A DNA stretch of 64,000 bases, from positions 1,612,001 through 1,676,000 of the forward strand of contig CP119308.1 in assembly GCA_029203165.1 (NCBI GenBank), read 5' to 3'. The number at the start of each line of letters is the position of its first letter. Position 1 is the stretch's first letter. This document shows positions 10,657-18,961 of this stretch, in pieces. The notes beneath the pieces were generated by a model. That model was not told where the DNA came from. It was given only the letters and a program-made list of their open reading frames with translations, and ran no database searches. The stretch comes from Candidatus Microbacterium colombiense (GTDB lineage: Bacteria; Actinomycetota; Actinomycetes; Actinomycetales; Microbacteriaceae). A program made the translations under genes and the position numbers.

Positions 10657-11593
10657 CCCCACGACCCAGAAGCACTACGTCGCCCCGATCGAGACGGAGT
10701 CGATCGCCGTCGACGCGATCCGCATCTCCGAGAAGCCCAGCAACCTCTGGCGTGACGCGTGGAGCGATCTGCGCCGACGCCCGCTGTTCTGGTTCTCGGT
10801 CGTGCTCGCCCTCGTCTTCCTGGTGATGGCGCTGTGGCCGACACTGTTCACCGCGACGTCGCCGACGGATGATTGTCAGCTGGTGAACAGCAACGGCGGA
10901 CCCGCGGAGGGCCACCCTCTCGGATACACCTTCCTCGGCTGCGACATCTACGCCCGCATCGTCTGGGGATCGCAGACCTCGCTCGCCGTCGGTCTGATCG
11001 CCACCGTCATCTCGTCGTTCCTCGGTCTGCTCATGGGGGCAATCGCCGGGTTCTACGGTGGCTGGCTCGACGGTCTGCTCTCGCGCATCGGCGACATCTT
11101 CTTCGCGATTCCCTACATTCTCGCGGCCGTCGTCGTCATGACGGTGTTCCGCGATTCGCGTTCGGTGTGGACTCTCGCACTGGCGATCGGCGGGTTCGCG
11201 TGGGCATCGACCGCGCGAGTCGTGCGAGCCGAGATCCTCCGGGTGCGGCAGGCAGATTTCGTGATGGCATCGCAGGCACTCGGGCAGTCGAAGTTCCGGA
11301 TCCTCCTGAACCACGTCATCCCGAACGCCATCGCACCGCTCCTCGTCGTATCGACGCTCGGACTGGCGGCCGCCATCGTGGCGGAGGCGACCCTGTCGTT
11401 CCTCGGCGTGGGTCTCGGCAGCGGTGTGATGTCCTGGGGTAACGACATCGCGAAGGCGCAGGCATCCCTCCGTGTCGCGCCGATGGCGCTCATCTATCCG
11501 TCGATCGCCCTCACCCTCGCGGTGCTGGCGTTCGTGACTCTGGGCGAGCTCATCCGAGACGCCCTCGACCCGAAGGCGAGGGCCCGCCGATGA
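10649..11593 (+). CDS. Peptide ABC transporter permease, DppC type
   Basis: A 314-residue permease with a roughly 45-residue cytoplasmic lead, a first membrane span near 48-70, and an outer loop with two cysteines (DDCQLVN and LGCDIYARI), possibly a disulfide. The core has five spans; RQADFVMASQALGQSKFRI is the EAA docking loop. HPLGYTFLGCDIYARIVWG corresponds to the conserved HxLGTDxxGRDxxSR segment of DppC proteins, in a diverged form. Both ends overlap neighbouring genes, so it belongs to the second peptide transporter operon. Confidence 0.93.
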   Translation: MSDPTTQKHYVAPIETESIAVDAIRISEKPSNLWRDAWSDLRRRPLFWFSVVLALVFLVMALWPTLFTATSPTDDCQLVNSNGGPAEGHPLGYTFLGCDIYARIVWGSQTSLAVGLIATVISSFLGLLMGAIAGFYGGWLDGLLSRIGDIFFAIPYILAAVVVMTVFRDSRSVWTLALAIGGFAWASTARVVRAEILRVRQADFVMASQALGQSKFRILLNHVIPNAIAPLLVVSTLGLAAAIVAEATLSFLGVGLGSGVMSWGNDIAKAQASLRVAPMALIYPSIALTLAVLAFVTLGELIRDALDPKARARR

Positions 11594-13263
11594 GCGAACG
11601 CGCTGCCGCACAGGTGCCGCTGCTGAGCGTGCGCGACCTCAAGGTCGCGTTCCGCACACAGGAGGGCCTCCGCGAAGTACTCCACGGGGCGAGCTTCGAC
11701 GTGTTCCCCGGGGAGACCGTCGCGATCGTCGGCGAGTCCGGCTCTGGCAAGTCCACGACGGCTACGGCCATCCTGAACCTGCTCCCCGGGACCGGAACCA
11801 TCACCGGTGGCTCGATCACCCTGGAGGGACGCGAGCTCACGACCCTCACTCAGCGCGAGCTCGAGGGGCTGCGGGGCAAGGACATCGGCTTCGTGCCGCA
11901 GGACCCGATGTCGAACCTCAACCCGGTGTGGAGCATCGGTTTCCAGGTGAAGGAGGCGATCCGTGCGAACGGCGTCGCCCAGGGGCGTCAGGCCGTCAAG
12001 GCCCGTGCCGTCGAGGTGCTGCAGCAGGCCGGCCTGGCCGACGCTGAGCGCCGCCTGCACCAGTTCCCGCACCAGTTCTCGGGTGGCATGCGTCAGCGTG
12101 CGCTGATCGGCATCGGTCTCGCGGCCGACCCCAAGCTCCTGATCGCCGACGAGCCGACCTCGGCTCTCGACGTGACGGTGCAGCGTGTGATCCTCGATCA
12201 CATGGCGTCTCTCACGCGCGACAAGGGCACCTCGGTGCTGCTGATCACGCACGACCTCGGCCTCGCGGCCGAGCGTGCCGACAAGATCATCGTCATGAAC
12301 GGCGGCAACATCGTCGAGGCCGGTCCCAGCCGCGCGATCCTCGAAGACCCGCAGCATCCGTACACGAAGCGACTGGTCGCCGCGGCGCCCAGTGTCGCCT
12401 CGCAGCGGATTCAGGCGGTCGTCGAGGACCGAGGCATCGAGACCCTCGATGACCTCGCCGACATCCCGCCGACGGTGCGCGTTGCGGATCTCACGAAGGA
12501 CTACAAGATCCGTCAGGGGGGCTTCCGCAGTGAGGCCTTCCGCGCGGTCGACAACGTGTCGTTCGAGATCCCCAAGGGCAAGACGCTCGCACTCGTGGGG
12601 GAGTCGGGGTCCGGCAAGTCGACGGTCGCCAAGATGGTGCTGAAGCTCGAGGAGCCCACCAGCGGGACGATCGAGGTCGATGGTCAGGACGTGTCGGCAT
12701 TGTCGAGCGCTCAGGCGTTCGGTCTGCGACGCCGCATGCAGCCGGTCTTCCAGGACCCGTACGGCTCGCTCGATCCGTTGCGCAACATCGGCAACACGAT
12801 CTCGGAGCCGTTGCAGATCCACGGGGTCGGCGATCGCGCGTCGCAGCGGGAGCGGGTCGAGGAGCTCCTCGACCAGGTCTCGCTGCCCCGCATGCTCGCG
12901 ACGCGATACCCGAACGAGCTCTCGGGCGGTCAGCGTCAGCGCGTGGCGATCGCCCGTGCCCTGGCGCTCAAGCCCGACATCCTCGTGCTCGACGAAGCCG
13001 TCTCGGCGCTCGACGTGCTGGTTCAGGACCAGGTGCTGCAACTGCTCGCCGAGCTGCAGTCCGAACTGGGTCTGACGTACCTGTTCATCACGCACGACCT
13101 CGCGGTCGTTCGTGTGTCGAGTGACCTCGTCTGCGTGATGGAGAAGGGCAAGATCGTCGAGCAGGGAACCGTCGACGAGATCTTCGCCAACCCGCAGCAG
13201 GAGTACACCGATCGCCTCCTGAAGGCGATCCCCGGTGCGTCGATCACCCTCGGCGGACACTGA
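11590..13263 (+). CDS. Fused double ATP-binding subunit of peptide ABC transporter (DppD-DppF fusion)
   Basis: A 557-residue protein with two complete ABC domains, replacing separate D and F ATPases. Domain 1 has Walker A at 48-56 (GESGSGKST), signature FSGGMRQR and Walker B LLIADEPTSALD. Domain 2 has Walker A at 337-345, signature LSGGQRQR and Walker B ILVLDEAVSALD, with Ala where Pro is usual. Each domain ends with the oligopeptide-ATPase tail (DPQHPYTKRL and NPQQEYTDRLL). The start overlaps the permease stop. The first operon in the window uses two separate ATPases, so the two systems are of distinct lineages. Confidence 0.95.
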   Translation: MSERAAAQVPLLSVRDLKVAFRTQEGLREVLHGASFDVFPGETVAIVGESGSGKSTTATAILNLLPGTGTITGGSITLEGRELTTLTQRELEGLRGKDIGFVPQDPMSNLNPVWSIGFQVKEAIRANGVAQGRQAVKARAVEVLQQAGLADAERRLHQFPHQFSGGMRQRALIGIGLAADPKLLIADEPTSALDVTVQRVILDHMASLTRDKGTSVLLITHDLGLAAERADKIIVMNGGNIVEAGPSRAILEDPQHPYTKRLVAAAPSVASQRIQAVVEDRGIETLDDLADIPPTVRVADLTKDYKIRQGGFRSEAFRAVDNVSFEIPKGKTLALVGESGSGKSTVAKMVLKLEEPTSGTIEVDGQDVSALSSAQAFGLRRRMQPVFQDPYGSLDPLRNIGNTISEPLQIHGVGDRASQRERVEELLDQVSLPRMLATRYPNELSGGQRQRVAIARALALKPDILVLDEAVSALDVLVQDQVLQLLAELQSELGLTYLFITHDLAVVRVSSDLVCVMEKGKIVEQGTVDEIFANPQQEYTDRLLKAIPGASITLGGH

Positions 13264-13265
13264 CG

Positions 13266-13826
13266 GTGACGAATCCGGAACACCCTGAGGACGCACGTAT
13301 CTATCGTGCGTCCTCAGGACCCGTCGTGCTGATCCTGTGCGTCCTGCTCGCCCTGTTCCTCCTGGGCGACACGGTGCTGCGGGGCAGTTGGGGGCAGATG
13401 CTCCTCATCGCGCCGTGGGTGCTGCTCGCACTCTGGGCGGTCTATGAGCTCAGCTTCGTCTCGAGCGTGACGGTCGACGGCCAGGGAGCGGTGGTGCAGA
13501 ACATGCTCCGACGTACGTCGTTCGGCTGGGGGAGAGTGCGCGACATCGACTTCCGCTGGCAGCTGCAGTTCGCCCTCGACGACGGTTCCGACATCGGCTG
13601 CTACGGCGGCCCGGCACGCTCGCGGCCGCCGCGCAACCGTTCCGACGATGACCAGGCGAAGGCACCCGCCGGTCTGCGCGAGCTGTCCGCCATCCGCAAC
13701 CGCTGGCAGGAAGCGGTCGACGCGGATGCGCCGATCCTGCGCACCTGGGACGGCCGCGCACTGATCGCCCTCGGCATCATCGTCGTGTGGGCAGTCGCAT
13801 CCGTCCTGATCGCCGGCGCGGGCTGA
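13266..13826 (+). CDS. Membrane protein with bacterial PH-like domain
   Basis: A 186-residue protein starting at a GTG two bases after the ATPase stop, so probably translated from the same mRNA. Two hydrophobic segments (about 19-37 and 44-64) are followed by SSVTVDGQGAVVQNMLRRTS and WGRVRDIDFRWQ, the beta-strand pattern of the small actinobacterial PH-like domain. A charged linker and a final membrane span (about 160-183) close it. Function is unknown. Its position after the transporter genes may be read-through rather than functional linkage. Confidence 0.7.
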   Translation: MTNPEHPEDARIYRASSGPVVLILCVLLALFLLGDTVLRGSWGQMLLIAPWVLLALWAVYELSFVSSVTVDGQGAVVQNMLRRTSFGWGRVRDIDFRWQLQFALDDGSDIGCYGGPARSRPPRNRSDDDQAKAPAGLRELSAIRNRWQEAVDADAPILRTWDGRALIALGIIVVWAVASVLIAGAG

Positions 13827-13848
13827 CCCGCTCCGTTCTCCGCCCCGT

Positions 13849-14649
13849 TCAGCCGGGCAGGCCGAACAGCGCAGGCCAGGTCGCCGCGGCCCAGGGATAG
13901 CCGACGAACACGGTCGCGTCGATCAGGAAATGAGCGACCAGGAACGGCATCAGCCGTCCGCTGCGCAGGAACAGCCAGCCGAACAGCAGTCCCATCCCGA
14001 GGTTCCCGATGAAGGCGCCGGGCCCCTGATACAGGTGATAGCTCGCGCGCAGCACCGACGTCGCGATGATGATGGTCCAAGGACCCCAGCCGAGCTGCTT
14101 GAGGCGGGCGAAGAGGTAGCCGAGCACCACGAACTCCTCTTGCAGGGAGGCGCGCGCGGCGGCGAGAAGAAGGACGGGCACGGTCCACCAGTAGGAATCG
14201 AGCCCCGCCGGATTCACCGCGACGAAGAGCCCGGCCGCACGACCGCCCAGATAGAGCGCGAGTCCCGGCACGCCGATCGCGACGACCAGCAGCACTCCCC
14301 GGCCGATGTCGGATCCCACGCGCGTGCCGTCGAGGCCGAGCCGGCCCAGATGCGGGCGTGCGGTCTGCCAGAGCAGGAAGCACACGAGCAGGATCGGCAC
14401 GAGCGAGAAACCGATCGAGAGCACCTGATAGAGCAGGTCGAACACTTCGCGGTCGCTGCGGGAGGGATTCAATGTCGCGGTCTGGTCGGCGAGTGGGGTC
14501 TCGTCGGTCAGTCGATACGCGAGCTGGACGATCGCGTAGATCGCGGATTGTCCGAGCCCGAGGCCCAGGACGATCGCGATCTCCCACCACAGTCGAGCAC
14601 GCGATGGTGGGGGCGTGAACAGGGCTCCGTCAGCCGGGGAAAGAGGCAC
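13849..14649 (-). CDS. CPBP-family intramembrane protein (CAAX protease-like)
   Basis: A polytopic membrane protein of 266 residues from the GTG at 14649 (291 if the GTG at 14724 is used). I prefer 14649 because TAGCAT lies seven bases upstream, a leaderless arrangement. C-terminal ABI/CPBP motifs are present but altered: the EExxxR motif reads QEEFVVLGYLF (Leu for Arg), motif 2 is LRASYHL, and motif 3 is AHFLIDATVF. The family includes Rce1-like prenyl proteases and immunity proteins; whether this variant is active cannot be told. It is convergent with the PH-like protein and divergent from typA. Confidence 0.75.
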   Translation of the reverse strand: MPLSPADGALFTPPPSRARLWWEIAIVLGLGLGQSAIYAIVQLAYRLTDETPLADQTATLNPSRSDREVFDLLYQVLSIGFSLVPILLVCFLLWQTARPHLGRLGLDGTRVGSDIGRGVLLVVAIGVPGLALYLGGRAAGLFVAVNPAGLDSYWWTVPVLLLAAARASLQEEFVVLGYLFARLKQLGWGPWTIIIATSVLRASYHLYQGPGAFIGNLGMGLLFGWLFLRSGRLMPFLVAHFLIDATVFVGYPWAAATWPALFGLPG

Positions 14650-14656
14650 GTTCTCG

Positions 14657-14662
14657 ATGCTA
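14657..14662 (-). promoter_or_regulatory. -10 box for the CPBP-like gene (probably leaderless)
   Basis: TAGCAT on the minus strand is followed after seven bases by the GTG at 14649, so the mRNA would start at or next to the start codon. No clear -35. Confidence 0.45.
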
Positions 14663-14697
14663 CGGCCTGTGTTCAGGAACGAGCCGTGTGCGTGCGC

Positions 14698-14703
14698 TAT
14701 CCT
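14698..14703 (+). promoter_or_regulatory. Putative -10 box of typA
   Basis: TATCCT lies 47 bases before the typA ATG and would give a 5' leader of about 40 bases. A -35 element is not evident. Confidence 0.4.
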
Positions 14704-14750
14704 GGAACGTCGGTTTCTCGACACATCCCACCATCTTTTAGGACTCCTGC

Positions 14751-16664
14751 ATGGCGCACGCCCTCCGCTCTGACCTCCGCAACGTCGCTATCGTCGCGCA
14801 CGTCGACCACGGCAAGACCACGCTCGTCGACGCGATGCTCCGACAGACCGGCTCCTTCGGCGAGCACGCTCACGTCGATGAGCGCGCGATGGACTCGAAC
14901 GACCTCGAGCGCGAGAAGGGCATCACGATCCTCGCCAAGAACACGGCGATCACCTACAAGGGTGTCCACGCCAAGGACGGCGAGGTGACGATCAACGTGA
15001 TCGACACCCCCGGCCACGCCGACTTCGGTGGCGAGGTCGAGCGCGGCCTGTCCATGGTCGACGGTGTCGTGCTGCTCGTCGATGCGAGCGAGGGCCCGCT
15101 GCCCCAGACGCGCTTCGTGCTGCGCAAGGCGCTCGAGTCCAAGCTCCCCGTCATCCTCCTGGTCAACAAGACCGACCGTCCCGACGCTCGCATCGCCGAG
15201 GTCGAGGAAGAGGCGCACGACCTGCTGCTGGGTCTGGCCTCCGACCTGGTCGACGATGTGCCCGACCTCGATGTCGACGCACTGCTCGACGTTCCCGTCG
15301 TCTACGCCTCCGGTCGCGCCGGCGCTGCATCGCGCAACCGCCCGGCCGACGGCGCGCTGCCCGACAACGACGACCTCGAGCCGCTGTTCGAGGCGATCCT
15401 CGAGCACGTGCCCGCCCCGGCATACGACGACGAGGCTCCGCTGCAGGCCTGGGTCACCAACCTCGACTCCAGCCCGTTCCTCGGTCGTCTCGCCCTGCTG
15501 CGCGTGTTCAACGGCACGCTCAAGAAGGGCCAGACCGTGGCCTGGGTCCGCTCCGACGGCACCCATCAGAACGCCCGCATCACGGAGCTCCTGAAGACCC
15601 GTGCGCTCGAGCGCTACCCGGCCGAGTCCGCAGGCCCCGGCGACATCGTCGCTATCGCCGGCTTCGAGAACATCACGATCGGTGAGACCATCGCCGACCC
15701 CGAAGATGTGCGTCCGTTGCCGGCCATCACGGTCGACGACCCCGCCATCTCGATGACGATCGGTACCAACACCTCGCCGCTGATGGGCAAGGTCAAGGGC
15801 CACAAACTCACCGCTCGCATGGTCAAGGACCGTCTCGACAAGGAGCTCATCGGTAACGTCTCGCTCAAGGTCGTCGACATCGGACGCCCGGACGCCTGGG
15901 AGGTCCAGGGTCGTGGTGAGCTGGCGCTGGCCATCCTCGTCGAGAACATGCGCCGCGAGGGCTTCGAGCTCACCGTCGGCAAGCCGCAGGTGGTCACGAA
16001 GAAGATCGACGGCAAGACCTACGAGCCGTTCGAGCACCTGACGATCGACACGCCCGAGGAGCACCTCGGCGCGATCACGCAGCTTCTCGCGAACCGCAAG
16101 GGTCGCATGGACAACATGACCAACCACGGCACCGGCTGGGTGCGCATGGAGTTCATCGTCCCGTCGCGCGGCCTGATCGGCTTCCGCAGCGAGTTCCTCA
16201 CCACCACGCGTGGCACCGGCATCGCGAACGCGATCTCGCACGGCTACGAGCCGTGGGCGGGCGCCATCACGACGCGTCAGAACGGCTCGATCGTCGCCGA
16301 CCGTCAGGGTGTCGTCACCCCGTTCGCGATGATCGCCCTGCAGGAGCGCATGTCGTTCTTCGTGCAGCCGACGCAGGAGGTCTACGAGGGCATGGTCATC
16401 GGCGAGAACTCTCGTGCCGACGACATGGACGTGAACATCACGAAGGAGAAGAAGCTCACCAACATGCGTGCAGCCAGCTCCGACACCTTCGAGTCGATGA
16501 CGCCGCCGCGTCAGCTGACGCTCGAGGAGAGCCTCGAGTTCGCGCGTGACGACGAATGCGTCGAGGTGACCCCCGAGGTCGTCCGCATCCGCAAGGTCAA
16601 CCTCGACGCGAACACCCGTGCGCGCGAGACCGCGCGCATGAAGCGTCAGGACGCCAACGTCTGA
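14751..16664 (+). CDS. typA: Ribosome-associated translational GTPase TypA/BipA
   Basis: A 637-residue GTPase of the EF-G superfamily that binds the ribosome and aids large-subunit assembly and stress or low-temperature growth. G1 is AHVDHGKT (16-23), the switch I segment LEREKGITIL, G3 DTPGHADFGGEV and G4 NKTDRPDAR. The C-terminal BipA-specific part includes RGLIGFRSEFLTTTRGTG and KEKKLTNMRAA. The ATG at 14751 follows a short AGGA. A strong hairpin follows the stop, so it is probably monocistronic. Confidence 0.96.
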   Translation: MAHALRSDLRNVAIVAHVDHGKTTLVDAMLRQTGSFGEHAHVDERAMDSNDLEREKGITILAKNTAITYKGVHAKDGEVTINVIDTPGHADFGGEVERGLSMVDGVVLLVDASEGPLPQTRFVLRKALESKLPVILLVNKTDRPDARIAEVEEEAHDLLLGLASDLVDDVPDLDVDALLDVPVVYASGRAGAASRNRPADGALPDNDDLEPLFEAILEHVPAPAYDDEAPLQAWVTNLDSSPFLGRLALLRVFNGTLKKGQTVAWVRSDGTHQNARITELLKTRALERYPAESAGPGDIVAIAGFENITIGETIADPEDVRPLPAITVDDPAISMTIGTNTSPLMGKVKGHKLTARMVKDRLDKELIGNVSLKVVDIGRPDAWEVQGRGELALAILVENMRREGFELTVGKPQVVTKKIDGKTYEPFEHLTIDTPEEHLGAITQLLANRKGRMDNMTNHGTGWVRMEFIVPSRGLIGFRSEFLTTTRGTGIANAISHGYEPWAGAITTRQNGSIVADRQGVVTPFAMIALQERMSFFVQPTQEVYEGMVIGENSRADDMDVNITKEKKLTNMRAASSDTFESMTPPRQLTLEESLEFARDDECVEVTPEVVRIRKVNLDANTRARETARMKRQDANV

Positions 16665-16681
16665 GCCTCGCGCTCTTCAGC

Positions 16682-16722
16682 AGAGGGTCTCGTGCCGCCT
16701 CCGGGCGTGCGCGAGGCCCTCT
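16682..16722 (+). terminator. Rho-independent-like terminator after typA
   Basis: AGAGGGTCTCGTGC (16682-16695) pairs with GCGCGAGGCCCTCT (16709-16722), 14 bp with two G-U pairs, followed by a short TCTC. It begins 18 bases after the typA stop. Confidence 0.75.
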
Positions 16723-16822
16723 TCTCATGAAATGCCCAGGTCACGGAATGGTTTTGCTCAGGTCGACGATGCACGATCGTTAACTTGCGCCCGGCGAGTC
16801 GGCTCCCGATGAGTCGCCCTGC

Positions 16823-17776
16823 ATGCAGGTCCGGGCGGTCGACCACCCGAAAGTCGAACCCGTGCTCCACCTCCACAACACCCGTGCGTCTCGGCGCGCC
16901 CTCGCGGCTGTAGAAGCCCACTCCGCGGTCCGCTCGCGACGCCCCATGCTGTTCCTCAGCACCCTCACCGGTGCGCTTCTCGGCATCACCCTGACCGTCG
17001 GCATCGTCTCCGCCCCGGCGGCCGGCGCCGAGAATCGCGATCCTCTGGCCGATCTCGCCGCTGCGGCGACGGCGACCGGTGCTCAGCCGCTGCGGGACAT
17101 CACCGACGACGCCTCCCTCGCGTTCGTCGAGGCCAAGGATGCTGTCGCCGACGCTGACGCGCTCACCGCCGATGTCGCCGCATCCGATCTCGACCTCGGT
17201 GATGCGGTGGTCGTGATCGACACGGCCGACCTGCAGGATGATGTCGATGCGCTCGCCGGACGCGATCTCATCCCGGCGCTGCTCCTCGAGGATCTCACCA
17301 CCGACGTGGTCGCAGAGACGGATGCCGTCGCCGGCCAGACCACCGCACTGCGTGAGACGTTCACCGCCGCGCAGGAGAAGCTCGCCGCCGAAGAAGCCGC
17401 CGCAGCCGCAGCGAAGGCCGCACAGGAGAAGGCCGCTGCCGATGCCGCGGCCCTCGCCGCCGCGAACACCGTCGACGGTGCCAAGGCGACCGCTCAGGCC
17501 ATGGCATCCGAGAAGTACGGATGGGGTGCGGATCAGTTCTCGTGCCTGAGCTCGTTGTGGACCAAGGAGTCCGGCTGGAACTACCAGGCGTACAACGCCG
17601 ACGGCGGCGCGACGGGGATCCCGCAGGCTCTGCCCGGTAGCAAGATGGCATCGGCCGGCAGCGATTGGCAGACCAACGCGGCCACCCAGATCGCGTGGGG
17701 ACTCGACTACATCTCGCGCGGCTACGGATCGCCCTGCAGCGCGTGGTCGCACTCCCAGGCGATGAACTGGTACTGA
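16823..17776 (+). CDS. Secreted lytic-transglycosylase-like cell-wall protein
   Basis: A 317-residue exported protein. After a basic N-terminal region a hydrophobic signal segment (LFLSTLTGALLGITLTVGIV, about 43-62) ends at SAPAAGAE, a likely signal peptidase site. The middle is Ala/Asp-rich with an Ala/Glu/Lys coiled-coil-like stretch (about 180-215). The C-terminal 100 residues hold the catalytic-like domain: WTKESGWNYQAYNADGGATG with E in the usual transglycosylase position, then GIPQALPGSKM and a two-cysteine FSCLSS...GSPCSAW pair. Similar proteins cleave peptidoglycan. The start is uncertain: no ribosome site is seen at the ATG at 16823, and the GTG at 16862 is an alternative. Confidence 0.82.
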   Translation: MQVRAVDHPKVEPVLHLHNTRASRRALAAVEAHSAVRSRRPMLFLSTLTGALLGITLTVGIVSAPAAGAENRDPLADLAAAATATGAQPLRDITDDASLAFVEAKDAVADADALTADVAASDLDLGDAVVVIDTADLQDDVDALAGRDLIPALLLEDLTTDVVAETDAVAGQTTALRETFTAAQEKLAAEEAAAAAAKAAQEKAAADAAALAAANTVDGAKATAQAMASEKYGWGADQFSCLSSLWTKESGWNYQAYNADGGATGIPQALPGSKMASAGSDWQTNAATQIAWGLDYISRGYGSPCSAWSHSQAMNWY

Positions 17777-17792
17777 CCACACGAACTGCACG

Positions 17793-17830
17793 CGGCGCGC
17801 GACTCGATCTGCGGATCGGGTCGCGCGCCG
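17793..17830 (+). terminator. Terminator after the lytic transglycosylase gene
   Basis: A 16-bp stem (17793-17808 with 17815-17830, one T-G pair) encloses a six-base loop and is followed by TCTCTATCT. It starts 16 bases after the stop codon. Confidence 0.8.
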
Positions 17831-17904
17831 TCTCTATCTGCGGGGTCGCAGGAGCGCTACGGTGTGACTGACGGCTGGGGCGTCGCCGATTCGGAGGAGG
17901 ACGC

Positions 17905-18918
17905 GTGCACGCAGCTGGGTGGGAACACGTTCCGCAGCAGGTGTCGACGGGCTCCCTTCCCGGATGGGATCGCGTCGAGGAGATCGTGCGTGACGCGCAT
18001 CGTCGGTTCGCCGACGATCAGCGCGGCGAGGTCGCCGACTACATCCCCGTGCTGGCGGAGGCGGACCCGGCACTCTTCGGGCTCGCGGTGATCGAGGTGG
18101 GCGGTGGGCTGCACGACGCCGGCGACGCGCAGCATCTGTTCTCGATCCAATCGATCTCGAAGATGTTCGTCTACGCGCTGGCCGTGCAGGAGCACGGGCA
18201 TCAACATGTGCGTGACATCGTCGGTGTGAACAACACCGGTCTGCCTTTCAACTCGGTGATGGCACTCGAACTCAACGCGGGGCACCCGATGAACCCGATG
18301 GTCAACGCGGGCGCGATCGCCACGACTGCGCTGATGCCGGGCGCGACACCGGCGGAGCAATGGGAGCGCGTGCGGGAAGGTCTCTCGGCTTTCGCCGGTC
18401 GTCAGCTGAGCATGGACGGCGTCGTCTACGCGTCGGAGGTCGAGACGAACGAGCGCAATCGCGCGCTCGGACGCCTGCTCAAGAGCTACGGGCGCCTGGA
18501 GGGTGATCCGGACGAGATCGTGGACGTGTACACGCGACAATGCGCGTTGAGCGTCAGCGCGCACGACCTGGCCGTGATGGGGGCGACCCTGGCGGACGGG
18601 GGAGTGAACCCGATCACGGGGGAGCGCGTGGTCTCGGCCGACGTCTGCCGAGACACGCTCGCCGTCGTCGCATCCACCGGCCTGTACGAGCGTTCGGGGG
18701 AGTGGCTGTTCGAGATCGGACTTCCCGCGAAGTCGGGCGTCGCCGGCGGCATCGTGGCGATCGCGCCCGGCAAGGGGGCGGCAGCCGGATTCTCTCCCCG
18801 GCTTGACCCCGCGGGGAACTCGGTGCGGTCGCAGCTCGCGATCGGCTACCTCTCGCGCACGCTCGGGCTCAACCTCTTCGCCTCGGCGCCGGCCGTCGCC
18901 GAACAGCCGCGCGTGTGA
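17905..18918 (+). CDS. glsA: Glutaminase A
   Basis: A 337-residue serine-dependent glutaminase that hydrolyses glutamine to glutamate and ammonia in the cytoplasm. The catalytic SxxK pair lies in FSIQSISKMF (S83, K86). Other family segments are VNNTGLPFNS, NPMVNAGAIA, VVSADVCRDTLAV and SGVAGGIVAIAPGKG. The GTG at 17905 is preceded by GGAGGAGG. Length is normal for the family. An MFS transporter starts 43 bases later and may be co-transcribed, though no functional link is shown. Confidence 0.95.
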   Translation: MHAAGWEHVPQQVSTGSLPGWDRVEEIVRDAHRRFADDQRGEVADYIPVLAEADPALFGLAVIEVGGGLHDAGDAQHLFSIQSISKMFVYALAVQEHGHQHVRDIVGVNNTGLPFNSVMALELNAGHPMNPMVNAGAIATTALMPGATPAEQWERVREGLSAFAGRQLSMDGVVYASEVETNERNRALGRLLKSYGRLEGDPDEIVDVYTRQCALSVSAHDLAVMGATLADGGVNPITGERVVSADVCRDTLAVVASTGLYERSGEWLFEIGLPAKSGVAGGIVAIAPGKGAAAGFSPRLDPAGNSVRSQLAIGYLSRTLGLNLFASAPAVAEQPRV

Positions 18919-18961
18919 ACCTCGACACCGATCGCGTCAGAAACCGAACCGAGGGAACAGC

